Assembly: GCF_000717475.1 (NCBI RefSeq)
Contig: NZ_JPIK01000004.1
Location: 141,841-205,840 of the forward strand
Direction of reading: 5' to 3'
Length of the DNA: 64,000 bases
DNA from: Desulfonatronum thiodismutans
Lineage (GTDB): Bacteria > Desulfobacterota > Desulfovibrionia > Desulfovibrionales > Desulfonatronaceae
Of this stretch, positions 36,401 to 44,034 are shown piece by piece (position 1 is the stretch's first letter; the number at the start of each line of letters is the position of its first letter). The position numbers were made by a program, and so were the translations under genes. The notes beneath the pieces are model-generated. The model did not search any database, had not been told where the DNA came from, and saw only the letters and a program-made list of their open reading frames with translations.

Positions 36401-38156
36401 ATGTCCCCCCAATAGAACTCAAGCCACCAAATTGATCATGGTCATAGGAACCAATGCTGGAGTTGATGACAATACTCGAAAGCGGAGCACACCAGTTATC
36501 ATTGGAAAGTGGATCAATCCATGAGCTTGAATTAAGTCCTGATATCTTATCCTGTCCAGAAAAGACAAAATCAGAATGCGGCGTAGCACCTGAAAAATAT
36601 CTGAGCGTTTCATAAAAAATTTCAGACTGGGGATTCCCCCAGTTGGTGCATCGTCCATCGCTGATACTCGTCAAATTAAAAGGGCAGTTGTCACCAGAAC
36701 TCGATTCATAGTGACCATCATCATGTGTATATCCGTATATACGAAAACGATTTAAAGTATCTACAATAGTCCCACTAGATGAAATTTTAAAAGTTCCATC
36801 AGTTTGGAAGTTGACTTCATCAGAGAAACTTTTAGGATTTTTACGCAAAACTCCACCTGAAAGGTTTTTTGTATAACTACCTGTCAACAAACCAAAATAC
36901 AGATCACCATCATCACCATATTGCTGCAATAGTCCAATCGGTTTGTAGTTCTCACTAGGGTATTGTTTACAGCGTTCTTTTCCGATTAAGGATGACTCAC
37001 AAACTGAAACACGAGCAGTATAGTCATAAACTCCCAAGCCAACTTGGTTTTTTACGGGGTTGTCAAAATTTGCAGGGATTCCAGTTACGCTGATATCGTT
37101 GCCGTTACTTGGACGATTGTTGTTTCCTGTAAAACCAGCAATACCCATTTCTTCATGGCCTATACGAAACTTTTCATCACTCCATCGGCATTGCCAGCGT
37201 TCATTGGCAGTCCATAGGCTGTAATTTCCGCTGGCAACGCGGATCAATGGAGGATCGTTCACATTTTGAGACCAAGTTGTACTCGCTACAGTCGTATTAC
37301 AAAAGCTTACACCTCTGCGAGTGTCATTGGTGACTATCCAATCATCGTCAGTCACCCCAACACCTTGACTGCTAGTGACCTGTATGTTGATTTCTCCGGT
37401 TGAACTGCTGAATGTTCGGACAATTCCCTTCATCCAGACCGTATCAGGAAATTCCTGGCTCCGGACAACAACCTGATCACCAATTTGAACCTGCGCTGTT
37501 GAATTCCATTCTGTTATGAACGACCGACGGTCACTACTCTCATTTCGAGAACCGGCAGGAACGGACCGCGACGTCGAACTCGGCGTCAATGTCGATGCGG
37601 GCAAAGGAAATGGAGTCAACTGACTGATATCGCTACCATCATAGTAGCGCACCCAACTGTGCGCATCATTAGGAAGATAGCTGCGCTCCAAGATGGTGGA
37701 TGTAGATGTATCAATGGAGCGATATCCTCCGTACAAAATCTTGCGGATGACATCGATCCGAGCCATGGAGATGTAATTCAGAAAGTTTCCGCTCCAGTTT
37801 CCGGAACAATACTTGTTCGATGTGATGGATTCCGGCACAAAGTAGCCAGCTGCTGTATCGTAGTTATAACATTTATAGGAATCAAAATATCCATAGTAAT
37901 CTATATCGTGATTATACGTTCTATCTGCCGCTCCATCACCGCTCAGATCCGCATAATCCGGATAAGCCTCAAAATAGAGCTGATGGTCATTGGACATGGT
38001 CAGCATGACCTGAGGAGTCACTGACTGGGTGACGAAAAGAGGCACCTGGGCAATATTCGGGTCAGCCTGGACCTGGGAGGAGTTTGCCAGAAACAACACA
38101 GCAAAACAGAGTGATAGAAACAGTGTGTTCCTCAAGCAGCTATATGTTGATGCCAT
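33486..38156 (-). CDS. pilY1: PilY1/PilC-type pilus tip adhesin
   Basis: 1,556 residues with a signal peptide (to about residue 32) and the PilY1 N-terminal region (TPQVMLTMSNDHQLYFEAYP, RTYNHDIDYYGYFDSYKCY). The C-terminal beta-propeller has VGANDGMLHGF near residue 1074 and a calcium-binding loop DVDGDRITDFVYAGD near 1240, as in Pseudomonas PilY1. PilY1 caps the minor-pilin priming complex, controls extension/retraction and mediates adhesion and surface sensing. The start at 38156 is fixed by AAGGAG and the signal peptide; the 91-codon extension overlaps pilX. It is the fourth gene of pilVWXY1. The middle region (about 35.7–37.7 kb) is A+T richer than the ends and probably the variable adhesin part. 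Confidence 0.93.
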   Translation of the reverse strand: MASTYSCLRNTLFLSLCFAVLFLANSSQVQADPNIAQVPLFVTQSVTPQVMLTMSNDHQLYFEAYPDYADLSGDGAADRTYNHDIDYYGYFDSYKCYNYDTAAGYFVPESITSNKYCSGNWSGNFLNYISMARIDVIRKILYGGYRSIDTSTSTILERSYLPNDAHSWVRYYDGSDISQLTPFPLPASTLTPSSTSRSVPAGSRNESSDRRSFITEWNSTAQVQIGDQVVVRSQEFPDTVWMKGIVRTFSSSTGEINIQVTSSQGVGVTDDDWIVTNDTRRGVSFCNTTVASTTWSQNVNDPPLIRVASGNYSLWTANERWQCRWSDEKFRIGHEEMGIAGFTGNNNRPSNGNDISVTGIPANFDNPVKNQVGLGVYDYTARVSVCESSLIGKERCKQYPSENYKPIGLLQQYGDDGDLYFGLLTGSYTKNLSGGVLRKNPKSFSDEVNFQTDGTFKISSSGTIVDTLNRFRIYGYTHDDGHYESSSGDNCPFNLTSISDGRCTNWGNPQSEIFYETLRYFSGATPHSDFVFSGQDKISGLNSSSWIDPLSNDNWCAPLSSIVINSSIGSYDHDQFGGLSSIGGTSVTAMTDVVGSGEDIHGQDWFIGESDTLNNRLCSAKTVGSLGGARGICPEAPAQSGTFHIAGLAYHAYINSIRNDLEDSQGDTVEVNVKTYGVEMAPAVPAIEIPRPGETDMAVRILPACENTTEYKGCALVDFRIVEQDIDAGTGKFVINWDATEWGGDFDMDMNGVLEYQITNSHITITTEVFAQSSGRRLAFGYVLSGTTDDGFHAHSGINSYDYTDPTGVLGCDKCKFDDAPTSVTYTLGPSAAGLLQSPLFYAAKWGGFHKPKRPQDPSFPDNPLSWDAEGDGKPDNYYFAIDPAKLAKDLENVFKDVVETTSSASSVVANSVRLDTGTFVYQARFRTDDWSGELFAFPVKPDGTLGEKDWEAGEEIPAHDQRNIVTFSGGQTVPFKWADLNATQQNAIGEGNAALGEMVVNYIRGDDSNEIQNDGVFRSRERLLGDIINSDPVFVGNSNLGYDRESINEGKDGVYATFLENTKGRDKVIYVGANDGMLHGFRSDDGRELLAYIPNEVMPNLKELASPTYNDNHRYFVDGPARVGDAYINGEWRTVLVGSTGAGGRSVFALDITEPDKFDTPGHAIVLWEFTHEDLGYSIGQPTLARLESGHWVAIFGNGYITGDTTAKLFILDLATGNPIQIIDTEAGASGKLNGLSSPAPVDVDGDRITDFVYAGDLLGNLWKFDLTSASDSDWGVAFSGEPLFTARDRNDNIQPITARPTIGLHPGGGYMVYFGTGRFFADGDNDVDSVTEHQSYYGIRDHGATVVYTTERTEVLRQQRIFYEGVPVGVDGAPYAMQVRVTSDYPVDYSTQKGWFIDLTTPVDILLGTDQMRGERVVSASLLRSGRIIFTTMTPSEHPCDFGGSSWVVELDALTGGRLDYSVFDPSGDLLFNEEDYVEVEILINEDDTTLTSVFVPVSAMKLDIGISKTPAVILGDIAEYKYFSGSKAGEMQVVTENPGDAALPGRKSWRQIR

Positions 38157-38190
38157 GTTGTTACTCCTTGAGGATGATGTCATGAGAAGC

Positions 38191-38694
38191 TTATCTCTTA
38201 AAGATGGCTTCCAGAATAGTTCTCGCGTCGGCGCTCCCACCAGCTGATTGGGCGGTGATCCGGTACAAGCTCGGATCAGGAATATTGAACGTATCCGACT
38301 CCAAGCTTTCCAAAGGTTCGGGAATCGGAGGAAGTTCACGAATAAAAAAACCGGGTTCTGATGGAAAAGAGTCACCAAATAAATAATGTAGACAGGGTAT
38401 ATCCTTTTCAAAATCTGGTGGTGAGTCATTAAATGAAAAAAAACAATCTTCCGTGGTCATAATTTCAAATTCATCTCGCAATGCAAGCTCCGCATCTCGC
38501 AGTGCCGCTTCAGCAAATTGAAACGAGATATCCTTGTCCCGCATGTTCCCGGCCATGCGCTCCTGGGTTGAGGTACTTTGCACGCCTGCAATAGCCATCA
38601 TGGTCAAAACCAGCAGGATAACCAGGGCTATGACCAGAACAGAACCGTGTTCAATTGATTGAATCCTCGGGGGTTTCTTAAACAAAGTTATCAT
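38191..38694 (-). CDS. pilX: PilX-type minor pilin
   Basis: 167 residues with the PilX N-terminal motif EHGSVLVIALVILLVLTMMAIAG followed by QERMAGNMRDKDISFQFAEAALRDAE, the hallmark of PilX/type II K-like minor pilins. The prepilin Glu is replaced by the HG-S context usual for this group. ATG 38694 is preferred over GTG 38700 because AGGAG then sits nine bases away. It overlaps none of its neighbours and lies between pilW and pilY1. Confidence 0.9.
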   Translation of the reverse strand: MITLFKKPPRIQSIEHGSVLVIALVILLVLTMMAIAGVQSTSTQERMAGNMRDKDISFQFAEAALRDAELALRDEFEIMTTEDCFFSFNDSPPDFEKDIPCLHYLFGDSFPSEPGFFIRELPPIPEPLESLESDTFNIPDPSLYRITAQSAGGSADARTILEAIFKR

Positions 38695-38706
38695 GGTCAC
38701 GGTCTC

Positions 38707-39645
38707 CTATTGTAGTCGATTGCGAATGCCAATGGATGCTTCGAAAACCCGGCGTATACGCCTCCGGTCGTCTGTAGCAAGGGGGATCACATCCCCAAGC
38801 AAATTATAACTACTGTTGGGGTCCGGTTCCATCCTCCGGATTTCCTCCGGGGAGGCGGCCAGCAAGGCGATCCGGACGCTACGAACTTGTCCCCAGTCCG
38901 TTACGCTGGCAGCATCCACAAAGTCATCCACATTCCGGTCATTGTTCGTGTCAATACCATAGCGGAAGCGGATAGCGTCGACACCTTCGACAATCTCTTG
39001 ACGAGGTTCATAATTCAATTTCCGAAAAAGCGACCGAACACCAACCTCCACGCCATCCTCTACAATAAGTGTTGAACCATGATCTATCGTGTATTCGATC
39101 TGTGCGAGATTCATAATTTCACCCATATTGTTCGTCATAAAATTGTCAGGAATATCTATACCAACGACCTTCAAAGTGCCATTGTTGGAGTCATCGACGG
39201 CTGTCGTGAAGATAACGTCATTGCAATTGTTTACAACAAGCGCCTCTCCTGCTGAAAAAATAATTCCGTTATCGTCAATTTTTAAAATAGTAAAATCTCC
39301 TGATTGGTCGACTTCTTCTATACCCAGGATAGCTGCACGCTTGTCCATGGCTCTGCGAATTATCAACTTGTTCTCAACAAGCTCTTCCTCCAAGGCAATA
39401 AAACCACCACTAGGTGTGCCACTGAAACAACCCAAAAATCCGGCCATTCGAATATCGTTAAGTAGATAATCCATCGCAAATCGACCGCTCTCTTGCACTC
39501 TGGCCATGCCCTGCTGCATTCGGTACGTCAGAGAAGTGCTCTCAAATATTTGATAAACTCCACCCATCACGATCAATAGAATAACCATGGTCACCAGGGC
39601 TTCGACAATGGACAAGCCGGATTGGGTGCCATTCGGTGAATTCAT
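38707..39645 (-). CDS. pilW: PilW-type minor pilin
   Basis: 312 residues with prepilin cleavage motif SG|LSIVEALVTMVILLIVMGG and the PilW pattern RVQESGRFAMDYLLNDIRMAGFLGC. The start at 39645 gives a 12-residue leader; the longer frame lies within pilV. The C-terminal half contains the DAIRFRYGID segment typical of PilW. It belongs to the pilV–W–X–Y1 block that forms the tip-priming complex. Confidence 0.91.
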   Translation of the reverse strand: MNSPNGTQSGLSIVEALVTMVILLIVMGGVYQIFESTSLTYRMQQGMARVQESGRFAMDYLLNDIRMAGFLGCFSGTPSGGFIALEEELVENKLIIRRAMDKRAAILGIEEVDQSGDFTILKIDDNGIIFSAGEALVVNNCNDVIFTTAVDDSNNGTLKVVGIDIPDNFMTNNMGEIMNLAQIEYTIDHGSTLIVEDGVEVGVRSLFRKLNYEPRQEIVEGVDAIRFRYGIDTNNDRNVDDFVDAASVTDWGQVRSVRIALLAASPEEIRRMEPDPNSSYNLLGDVIPLATDDRRRIRRVFEASIGIRNRLQ

Positions 39646-39655
39646 ACAAAAAATC

Positions 39656-40132
39656 TCAAAGCTCGGTTTGTGTCGTAAATGTCTGCCACTGAGCACCATC
39701 CTCGACATCTGTAATTTCCTCGGATGTCTCAAGCCATTGAATCGTAATATTGACGATAGTGCCATTGGTTAACTCGACACTTCCACGGCCGCCAGGACTG
39801 GGAAATCGTGTCTGCAAAAAAGTCTTCCAAGAATTTAGATCGTCGAAAACGACATCGGGCAGGGTCGCATTGTCTGGGAATTCTTGGAGCCCAATCTTGT
39901 AATGGCCATCCATGGCAAGCAAACGATTTGCTCGCATCTTGTCCAATATGTCATAGGCCTGAAACGTAGCCTGGGATCTGAAATACGCTTCGCTATTTTG
40001 CTTCAATGAAAGCATCTGCATCCCCGCCAACCCCAGCAATCCGATGGCCAGGATAATCAGGCCGACGAGGACCTCCAGGAGGGAGAAACCGGCGGGATGT
40101 GTGCGAGAAAGCCTATGCTTCAAACCATTCAT
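39656..40132 (-). CDS. pilV: PilV-type minor pilin
   Basis: 158 residues with leader ending AG and motif FSLLEVLVGLIILAIGLLGL, the PilV signature, followed by QATFQAYDILDKMRANR. Ten bases separate it from pilW. Upstream, 49 bases away, is the TIGR02574-type addiction gene on the same strand. Confidence 0.92.
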   Translation of the reverse strand: MNGLKHRLSRTHPAGFSLLEVLVGLIILAIGLLGLAGMQMLSLKQNSEAYFRSQATFQAYDILDKMRANRLLAMDGHYKIGLQEFPDNATLPDVVFDDLNSWKTFLQTRFPSPGGRGSVELTNGTIVNITIQWLETSEEITDVEDGAQWQTFTTQTEL

Positions 40133-40181
40133 GGACCAACCCTATGAACCACCAAGCCTGGATATTGGCATCTTTTTAATA

Positions 40182-40451
40182 TCATTTGTATACTTCCCAG
40201 TCATCTACCGCGACAGGTTCAGTCGGGTTGATATATGTTATCGGCTTTCCTCGAATTTGTTTCGCTTCCTCCCACGGCACGAACTCGTCCTTACCTGCCG
40301 AGATATCCGCTTCACGCGCTCGAAGCACTTCACCATGCCACTCTGGCGATTCATATTCGGCCTCATGTCGAGATAAATCCACCCAAAGTTCTTCCATGAC
40401 CCGGTGTTTTTCAGCACGGGTCAGTCTGGTGATGTCCAATGCTGTATTCAT
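40182..40451 (-). CDS. Putative addiction-module component (TIGR02574-like)
   Basis: 89 residues: RLTRAEKHRVMEELWVDLSR near the front and SPEWHGEVLRAREADISAGK in the middle, the pattern of TIGR02574-type antitoxins that usually precede a RelE/ParE toxin. Here the C-terminal extension PITYINPTEPVAVDDWEVYK is unusual and no RelE gene follows; the next gene is pilV. It is therefore an orphan antitoxin-like gene directly before a pilin gene. Confidence 0.78.
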   Translation of the reverse strand: MNTALDITRLTRAEKHRVMEELWVDLSRHEAEYESPEWHGEVLRAREADISAGKDEFVPWEEAKQIRGKPITYINPTEPVAVDDWEVYK

Positions 40452-40542
40452 GACTCTATTTTGCTCCTTGATGCTACCTTTCTCTCGTCTTATCTTACTC
40501 TTGACCACCTGGTCAGATGGAACAATACTTCTCTGAAACCAT

Positions 40543-41085
40543 TCACTTGTCTCGAAATATTTCAGTGACTCTCAGAAAGACTTCAGAAAATTCAGATGCC
40601 TCCGGTTGCACGTTGAGCGCACTCTCGCAATAATCGTAAAATCGTCCGGAAATTGCGTACAGTGTCGGCCGTAATTCATGAAGTGTATTGAAATGGTCGG
40701 CGATTTCAGAATAGTCGATCCCGTATTCATGGGCCGCCAAATTGCGGGATGTTCGGCAAAGCTGCCAGGAATCCAGCGACTCAATCACTCCAATTTTTTC
40801 ATAAAATGAAAGCACCTTCAGAAATACGTCCGCTGATTCACCAGATAAAATCGCACCATGTCGCATGGCCGCGCCGAGAGAGTCCTGCAATTTTGAAAAA
40901 CGCTCATTTATTGCTGAAAGAGTCTCGAAAAGTTCCACATTTGTTCTCTGGCTGCTCAAAAAATTCCCGGTCAACGGCCAAGTGATTTTCCGGGCCGAAG
41001 CATCCAAAAAGAACACGCACCGCTGAACTGCTTCCAACAGCCTGATGAGGTGCTCTTTTTCAAGGACTAATCCATCCCTCTTCAT
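40543..41085 (-). CDS. HEPN-domain toxin of MNT/HEPN pair 2
   Basis: 180 residues, all-helical, with RNLAAHEYG near residue 114, a perfect RX4HXY motif (R, four residues, H, x, Y), the catalytic ribonuclease signature of HEPN toxins in MNT/HEPN systems. Its start overlaps the stop of the MNT gene by four bases. This is the most convincing active toxin of the three pairs here. Confidence 0.85.
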   Translation of the reverse strand: MKRDGLVLEKEHLIRLLEAVQRCVFFLDASARKITWPLTGNFLSSQRTNVELFETLSAINERFSKLQDSLGAAMRHGAILSGESADVFLKVLSFYEKIGVIESLDSWQLCRTSRNLAAHEYGIDYSEIADHFNTLHELRPTLYAISGRFYDYCESALNVQPEASEFSEVFLRVTEIFRDK

Positions 41086-41384
41086 GGCTGACCTCCAATC
41101 GGCCGCCCCTTCATCCGCGCAAGCTCGACAAAAGGCGATGCCTCCGTGCCACGGGCATGAACAAGCACATCCACCGGCAAGCCGAGCAATTGTTCCAGTT
41201 CCATCTTCATCCTGGCATGGTCCATTCGGGGAACTTTTTCATCCGTTTCCACCAATAAATCCACATCCCCACCCCTGGCTGCGTCATCCAACCGTGATCC
41301 AAACAGATAAACCTTAGCCGTTTCGCCAGCTTTTCGATGCACAATCTGATTGATGGCTTGTACTTGCTCGCTATTCAGTCGCAT
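41082..41384 (-). CDS. MNT-family nucleotidyltransferase (antitoxin of pair 2)
   Basis: 100 residues with VYLFGSRLDDAARGGDVDLLV near residues 25–45 (GS and DVD motifs) and a C-terminal LLGLPVDVLVHARG strand. It should modify and neutralise the HEPN partner encoded directly after it with a four-base overlap. Ribosome site is weak. Eighteen bases separate it from the truncated gene upstream. Confidence 0.87.
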   Translation of the reverse strand: MRLNSEQVQAINQIVHRKAGETAKVYLFGSRLDDAARGGDVDLLVETDEKVPRMDHARMKMELEQLLGLPVDVLVHARGTEASPFVELARMKGRPIGGQP

Positions 41385-41401
41385 AATTGTTCCGCATTTG
41401 A

Positions 41402-41878
41402 TCAGCTAAAACACACATAATACCCGCCCGTCCTCGGAGCACCCCGAAACTCTATCAGCCCTTCGCTTTTCAACTCCTTGATCCGAGGCTCAACGGTCCT
41501 TCTCGGCAATCCCAGGGTCTGACTGATCTCTCCGGCGTTTTGACCCGGAAAGCCCTGTACATGGGAGAGGAGGCCATTCACCCCGCCATTTACTCCGCCA
41601 CTTACTCCGCCACTTACTCCGCCATTGTCGACGGGAAACAGCGTAACCTTGAAACTGTGCGCCATGGGCTCGAAGAGAGGCGCTGGGGCTCCGGCCTGGA
41701 GCATGGTTAGGTGAACGCGGACAATTCCGGAGCCGTATTTCTCGATCAATCCTGCTTCCTTGAATATCCCGGCGATCTGCTTGTTCCTGGGGTTGGAAGC
41801 AGCCCGGCCGGCAATAATGTCTTCGAGAAGGAGGACTCCGGGCAAGGTTCCCGGGTTGAAGAACTGAAGTGCCCCCAT
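41402..41878 (-). CDS. Truncated AlbA/RecG-like ATP-binding protein, C-terminal part
   Basis: 158 residues that begin inside a HATPase_c_4-type domain (LQFFNPGTLPGVLLLEDIIAG, then AGLIEKYGSGIVRV) and end with a winged helix (NAGEISQTLGLPRRTVEPRI). Complete relatives have about 300 more residues with a Schlafen AlbA_2 module in front, absent here. A 12-bp tandem repeat (about 41582–41625) codes for a run of GGV-S/N units between the two parts. The start forms a TGATG overlap with the HepT-like gene, so the fragment may still be translated. Confidence 0.75.
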   Translation of the reverse strand: MGALQFFNPGTLPGVLLLEDIIAGRAASNPRNKQIAGIFKEAGLIEKYGSGIVRVHLTMLQAGAPAPLFEPMAHSFKVTLFPVDNGGVSGGVSGGVNGGVNGLLSHVQGFPGQNAGEISQTLGLPRRTVEPRIKELKSEGLIEFRGAPRTGGYYVCFS

Positions 41879-42372
41879 CAGTCTGAATTCTCTACCAAAG
41901 CAAGAAGAAAATCCGTGAATCGCTCAATATCTTTTTTAACTTGGCCATGACAGGGCAGCACGTCCTCGGCCAAGGCGGCAACACGTTCGGGTCGGAGGTT
42001 GAACGTGTAGACATTGCGAACAAGGTGGCGGAAGGCGCGATATTCGTCCAGGCAATCCCGCGTTGACCGCGAAATGACCGCAGGCCTGACACCCTTCAAC
42101 TCGGCTCCCATTTGGCGCAACAGTTCCTGGTGCCAATTCTTTCCCGAAGGCAGCGCCCCGTCCACGGTGCGGGCTATATCCTCGAAGCAGGACTCAACGG
42201 CGGCATAAAAAACATGCAGATTCAGAGCCACACCGTCCAGGTAACACTGGTCCCCGGATTGGCGGGCCTTGTCCAGCAACATCCCAGCCCGCTCGGCAAC
42301 CCGCTTCGCATCCAGAAGAACCTGCTCAATCCGACCAGCCAAAGCCTGGCAAGCCTCGCCTGTACCTTTCAT
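41878..42372 (-). CDS. HepT-like toxin-type protein (pair 3)
   Basis: 164 helical residues matching HepT-like ribonucleases: LNLHVFYAAVESCFEDIAR near 52, WHQELLRQMGAELKGVRP near 82 and DEYRAFRHLVRNVYTFNL near 110. Relatives usually read FRH-x-x-RH-x-Y, whereas here the second His of the last triplet is Asn (RNVY), which may reduce ribonuclease activity. Four-base overlap with the nucleotidyltransferase gene upstream. Confidence 0.82.
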   Translation of the reverse strand: MKGTGEACQALAGRIEQVLLDAKRVAERAGMLLDKARQSGDQCYLDGVALNLHVFYAAVESCFEDIARTVDGALPSGKNWHQELLRQMGAELKGVRPAVISRSTRDCLDEYRAFRHLVRNVYTFNLRPERVAALAEDVLPCHGQVKKDIERFTDFLLALVENSD

Positions 42373-42674
42373 ATCGGCCTCCCTTGGACCTCGATGGTTC
42401 GACGCAGACTTTCCGAGGCATCCTCGAAGACAACGAGATCCACGCAGATATCCGGGTCCAGGCTGGTAACCGCCGCAACCGCTTTGAGGATGTCCTTCTG
42501 ACGAAACCCCCAGACGGCTACGTCCACGTCGGAATGATCATGAAAGAGGCCATCCTGAGGAAGAGAGCCAAACACCCAAACCTTTTGGGCATGAAAACGC
42601 TTTTGAAGCAAATCGCCCGCCGCACGGGCAACTTCCCAGGCCCTTGCTCTGCGCTCATCCCGCTGACGGGCCAA
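42369..42674 (-). CDS. MNT-family nucleotidyltransferase (antitoxin of pair 3)
   Basis: 101 residues from an apparent TTG start with no clear ribosome site. VWVFGSLPQDGLFHDHSDVDVA near residues 32–53 holds the GS…DVD nucleotidyltransferase motif. It is the partner of the HepT-like gene that overlaps it. The upstream start is uncertain; 105 bases separate it from fimT. Confidence 0.83.
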   Translation of the reverse strand: MARQRDERRARAWEVARAAGDLLQKRFHAQKVWVFGSLPQDGLFHDHSDVDVAVWGFRQKDILKAVAAVTSLDPDICVDLVVFEDASESLRRTIEVQGRPI

Positions 42675-42779
42675 AGCGTCAAATCGACGCTTCGCGGTTA
42701 CGCGGTAGCGCTGAGCGCTGCATGGTTTGAGGGTCTATGGTTGTCGTTAAAAACATCGGAGTCCCCCCCCATCTGACAT

Positions 42780-43322
42780 TCAATCACACGCCCCACTCTC
42801 AGTCCTTATTCGCCCGGCCGAATTGACCCGGATGCACCTCGATCGTCCTTTGCTAGTAACATTAAAGCCATGTCCTGCATCATCGCCTTCCTCATAACCG
42901 ATTTCATCGGCAACTTCTTTAACGAGACGGCCATCAGGTCGAAAAGCGATTATTGCATTGTCTTCATCAAAATATCCGAATCCACCAAATGACTCAGGCT
43001 CTTTCAAGCCTTCCCGCACTCTAATAGGAATATCATTATTGTCTTCGTCAGTGAAATAAACCAGCCACCCCTGGCCCCAATCCCCACCTGTCGCACAGCT
43101 TGTTCCATTGGAACTTCTGCAGACATATACATCGACACCCCGCTTCATCGCCTCGCTCCTCGCCAGATTCAGCGCCGAAACAAACTCGTTGGCCACGGTA
43201 CTGGTCCGCGTATTACCGATGAACACGTTGAACGCCGGAATGGCGATGGCCGTGAGGATGGCGGCGATGGCCACCACGATCAGGACTTCGATGATGGAGA
43301 AGCCATTGTTTTTTGGTGACAT
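42780..43322 (-). CDS. fimT: FimT/GspH-type minor pilin, copy 1
   Basis: 180 residues: leader ending NNG, prepilin motif FSIIEVLIVVAIAAILTAIAIP, and the GspH/FimT pattern FVSALNLARSEAMKRGVDVYVCR plus GWLVYFTDEDNN. Ends with Cys near the C-terminus. FimT minor pilins join the pilus tip and in some species bind DNA during uptake. It follows a second FimT gene by 26 bases and heads the pilus genes under the riboswitch. Confidence 0.9.
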   Translation of the reverse strand: MSPKNNGFSIIEVLIVVAIAAILTAIAIPAFNVFIGNTRTSTVANEFVSALNLARSEAMKRGVDVYVCRSSNGTSCATGGDWGQGWLVYFTDEDNNDIPIRVREGLKEPESFGGFGYFDEDNAIIAFRPDGRLVKEVADEIGYEEGDDAGHGFNVTSKGRSRCIRVNSAGRIRTESGACD

Positions 43323-43348
43323 TATTATCCTATCTAAAACCGAATGGG

Positions 43349-43888
43349 TCACTGACAGGTGGTCTTTTCCGTCCTGACCCTCCCGGCCCGGGCCAGGACA
43401 AATTTCACCCCGCGTTCCTGACGGCAGAGGGTCAGGGTGCCGGCCTGGAACGCGCCGCTGACGTACTGGGTCGAACCGTTGCCGACGTATGACACATAGT
43501 TGCGTACGGGCATGTTCCCGGTCAAGATCGTCTCGCCGCGCAGCGGGCCGCGAACTCTGAGGATGTCTTTGGCTTCATCCACTTGAGCCAGATTGCCCGC
43601 ATCCACGAACACGATCCATCCCTGCTCCCAGCCTCCCTGGGTAACACACTGCAAACCGTCCGCACTTTTGCAGATCGTGACCCGCTGATTGCGCTTGATG
43701 GCTTCGCTGCGGGCATAGCTCAGGGTGGACAAAAACTCGTGGGCCGTGGTGGACATCCCGGCACTGCGATACATCCCCGCCAGATAGGGCGCACTGACCG
43801 CCATCAAAACCAAGGCGATAAGAATGGCGACCAGAACCTCAATAAAGGTCAGGCCGGAAGAATTTCGAGGCGAAGAGCGAATGGGCAC
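43349..43888 (-). CDS. FimT/GspH-type minor pilin, copy 2
   Basis: About 179 residues from GTG 43888: SSG|LTFIEVLVAILIALVLMAV prepilin motif, then LSTLSYARSEAIKRNQRVTICK and GWIVFVDAGN. The open frame continues upstream to 44098 but that part overlaps the riboswitch and is not pilin-like, so the start near 43888 is inferred. C-terminal RAGRVRTEKTTC parallels copy 1. It is the first gene after the c-di-GMP riboswitch. Confidence 0.85.
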   Translation of the reverse strand: MPIRSSPRNSSGLTFIEVLVAILIALVLMAVSAPYLAGMYRSAGMSTTAHEFLSTLSYARSEAIKRNQRVTICKSADGLQCVTQGGWEQGWIVFVDAGNLAQVDEAKDILRVRGPLRGETILTGNMPVRNYVSYVGNGSTQYVSGAFQAGTLTLCRQERGVKFVLARAGRVRTEKTTCQ

Positions 43889-44034
43889 AGCCGGTTCAAA
43901 GAGATAAAATGCTGGAGAAGGGTTGCCCGGTGGACAGGAGCATCGAAACAAGCGGAGAAGTGAAAAGAAAAGAGCATTGCCGGTCCGGCGGAAGGGAACG
44001 AGAGCAGGGAGAAAGCAGGAGGAAAAACCCCTCT
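43889..44034 (-). promoter_or_regulatory. Leader between riboswitch aptamer and fimT (expression platform)
   Basis: About 146 transcribed bases. It holds an 11-bp direct repeat CGGTCCGGCGG, once at 43981–43991 and once at 44036–44046 at the aptamer edge. A copy of an aptamer strand can compete for the same partner, a typical switch design, but no U-tailed terminator hairpin is seen. The mechanism is thus open. Confidence 0.4.

Noticed and set aside
38157..38429. N-terminal extension of PilY1 by 91 codons
   Set aside because: Overlaps pilX coding sequence; the downstream ATG has AAGGAG and a signal peptide.
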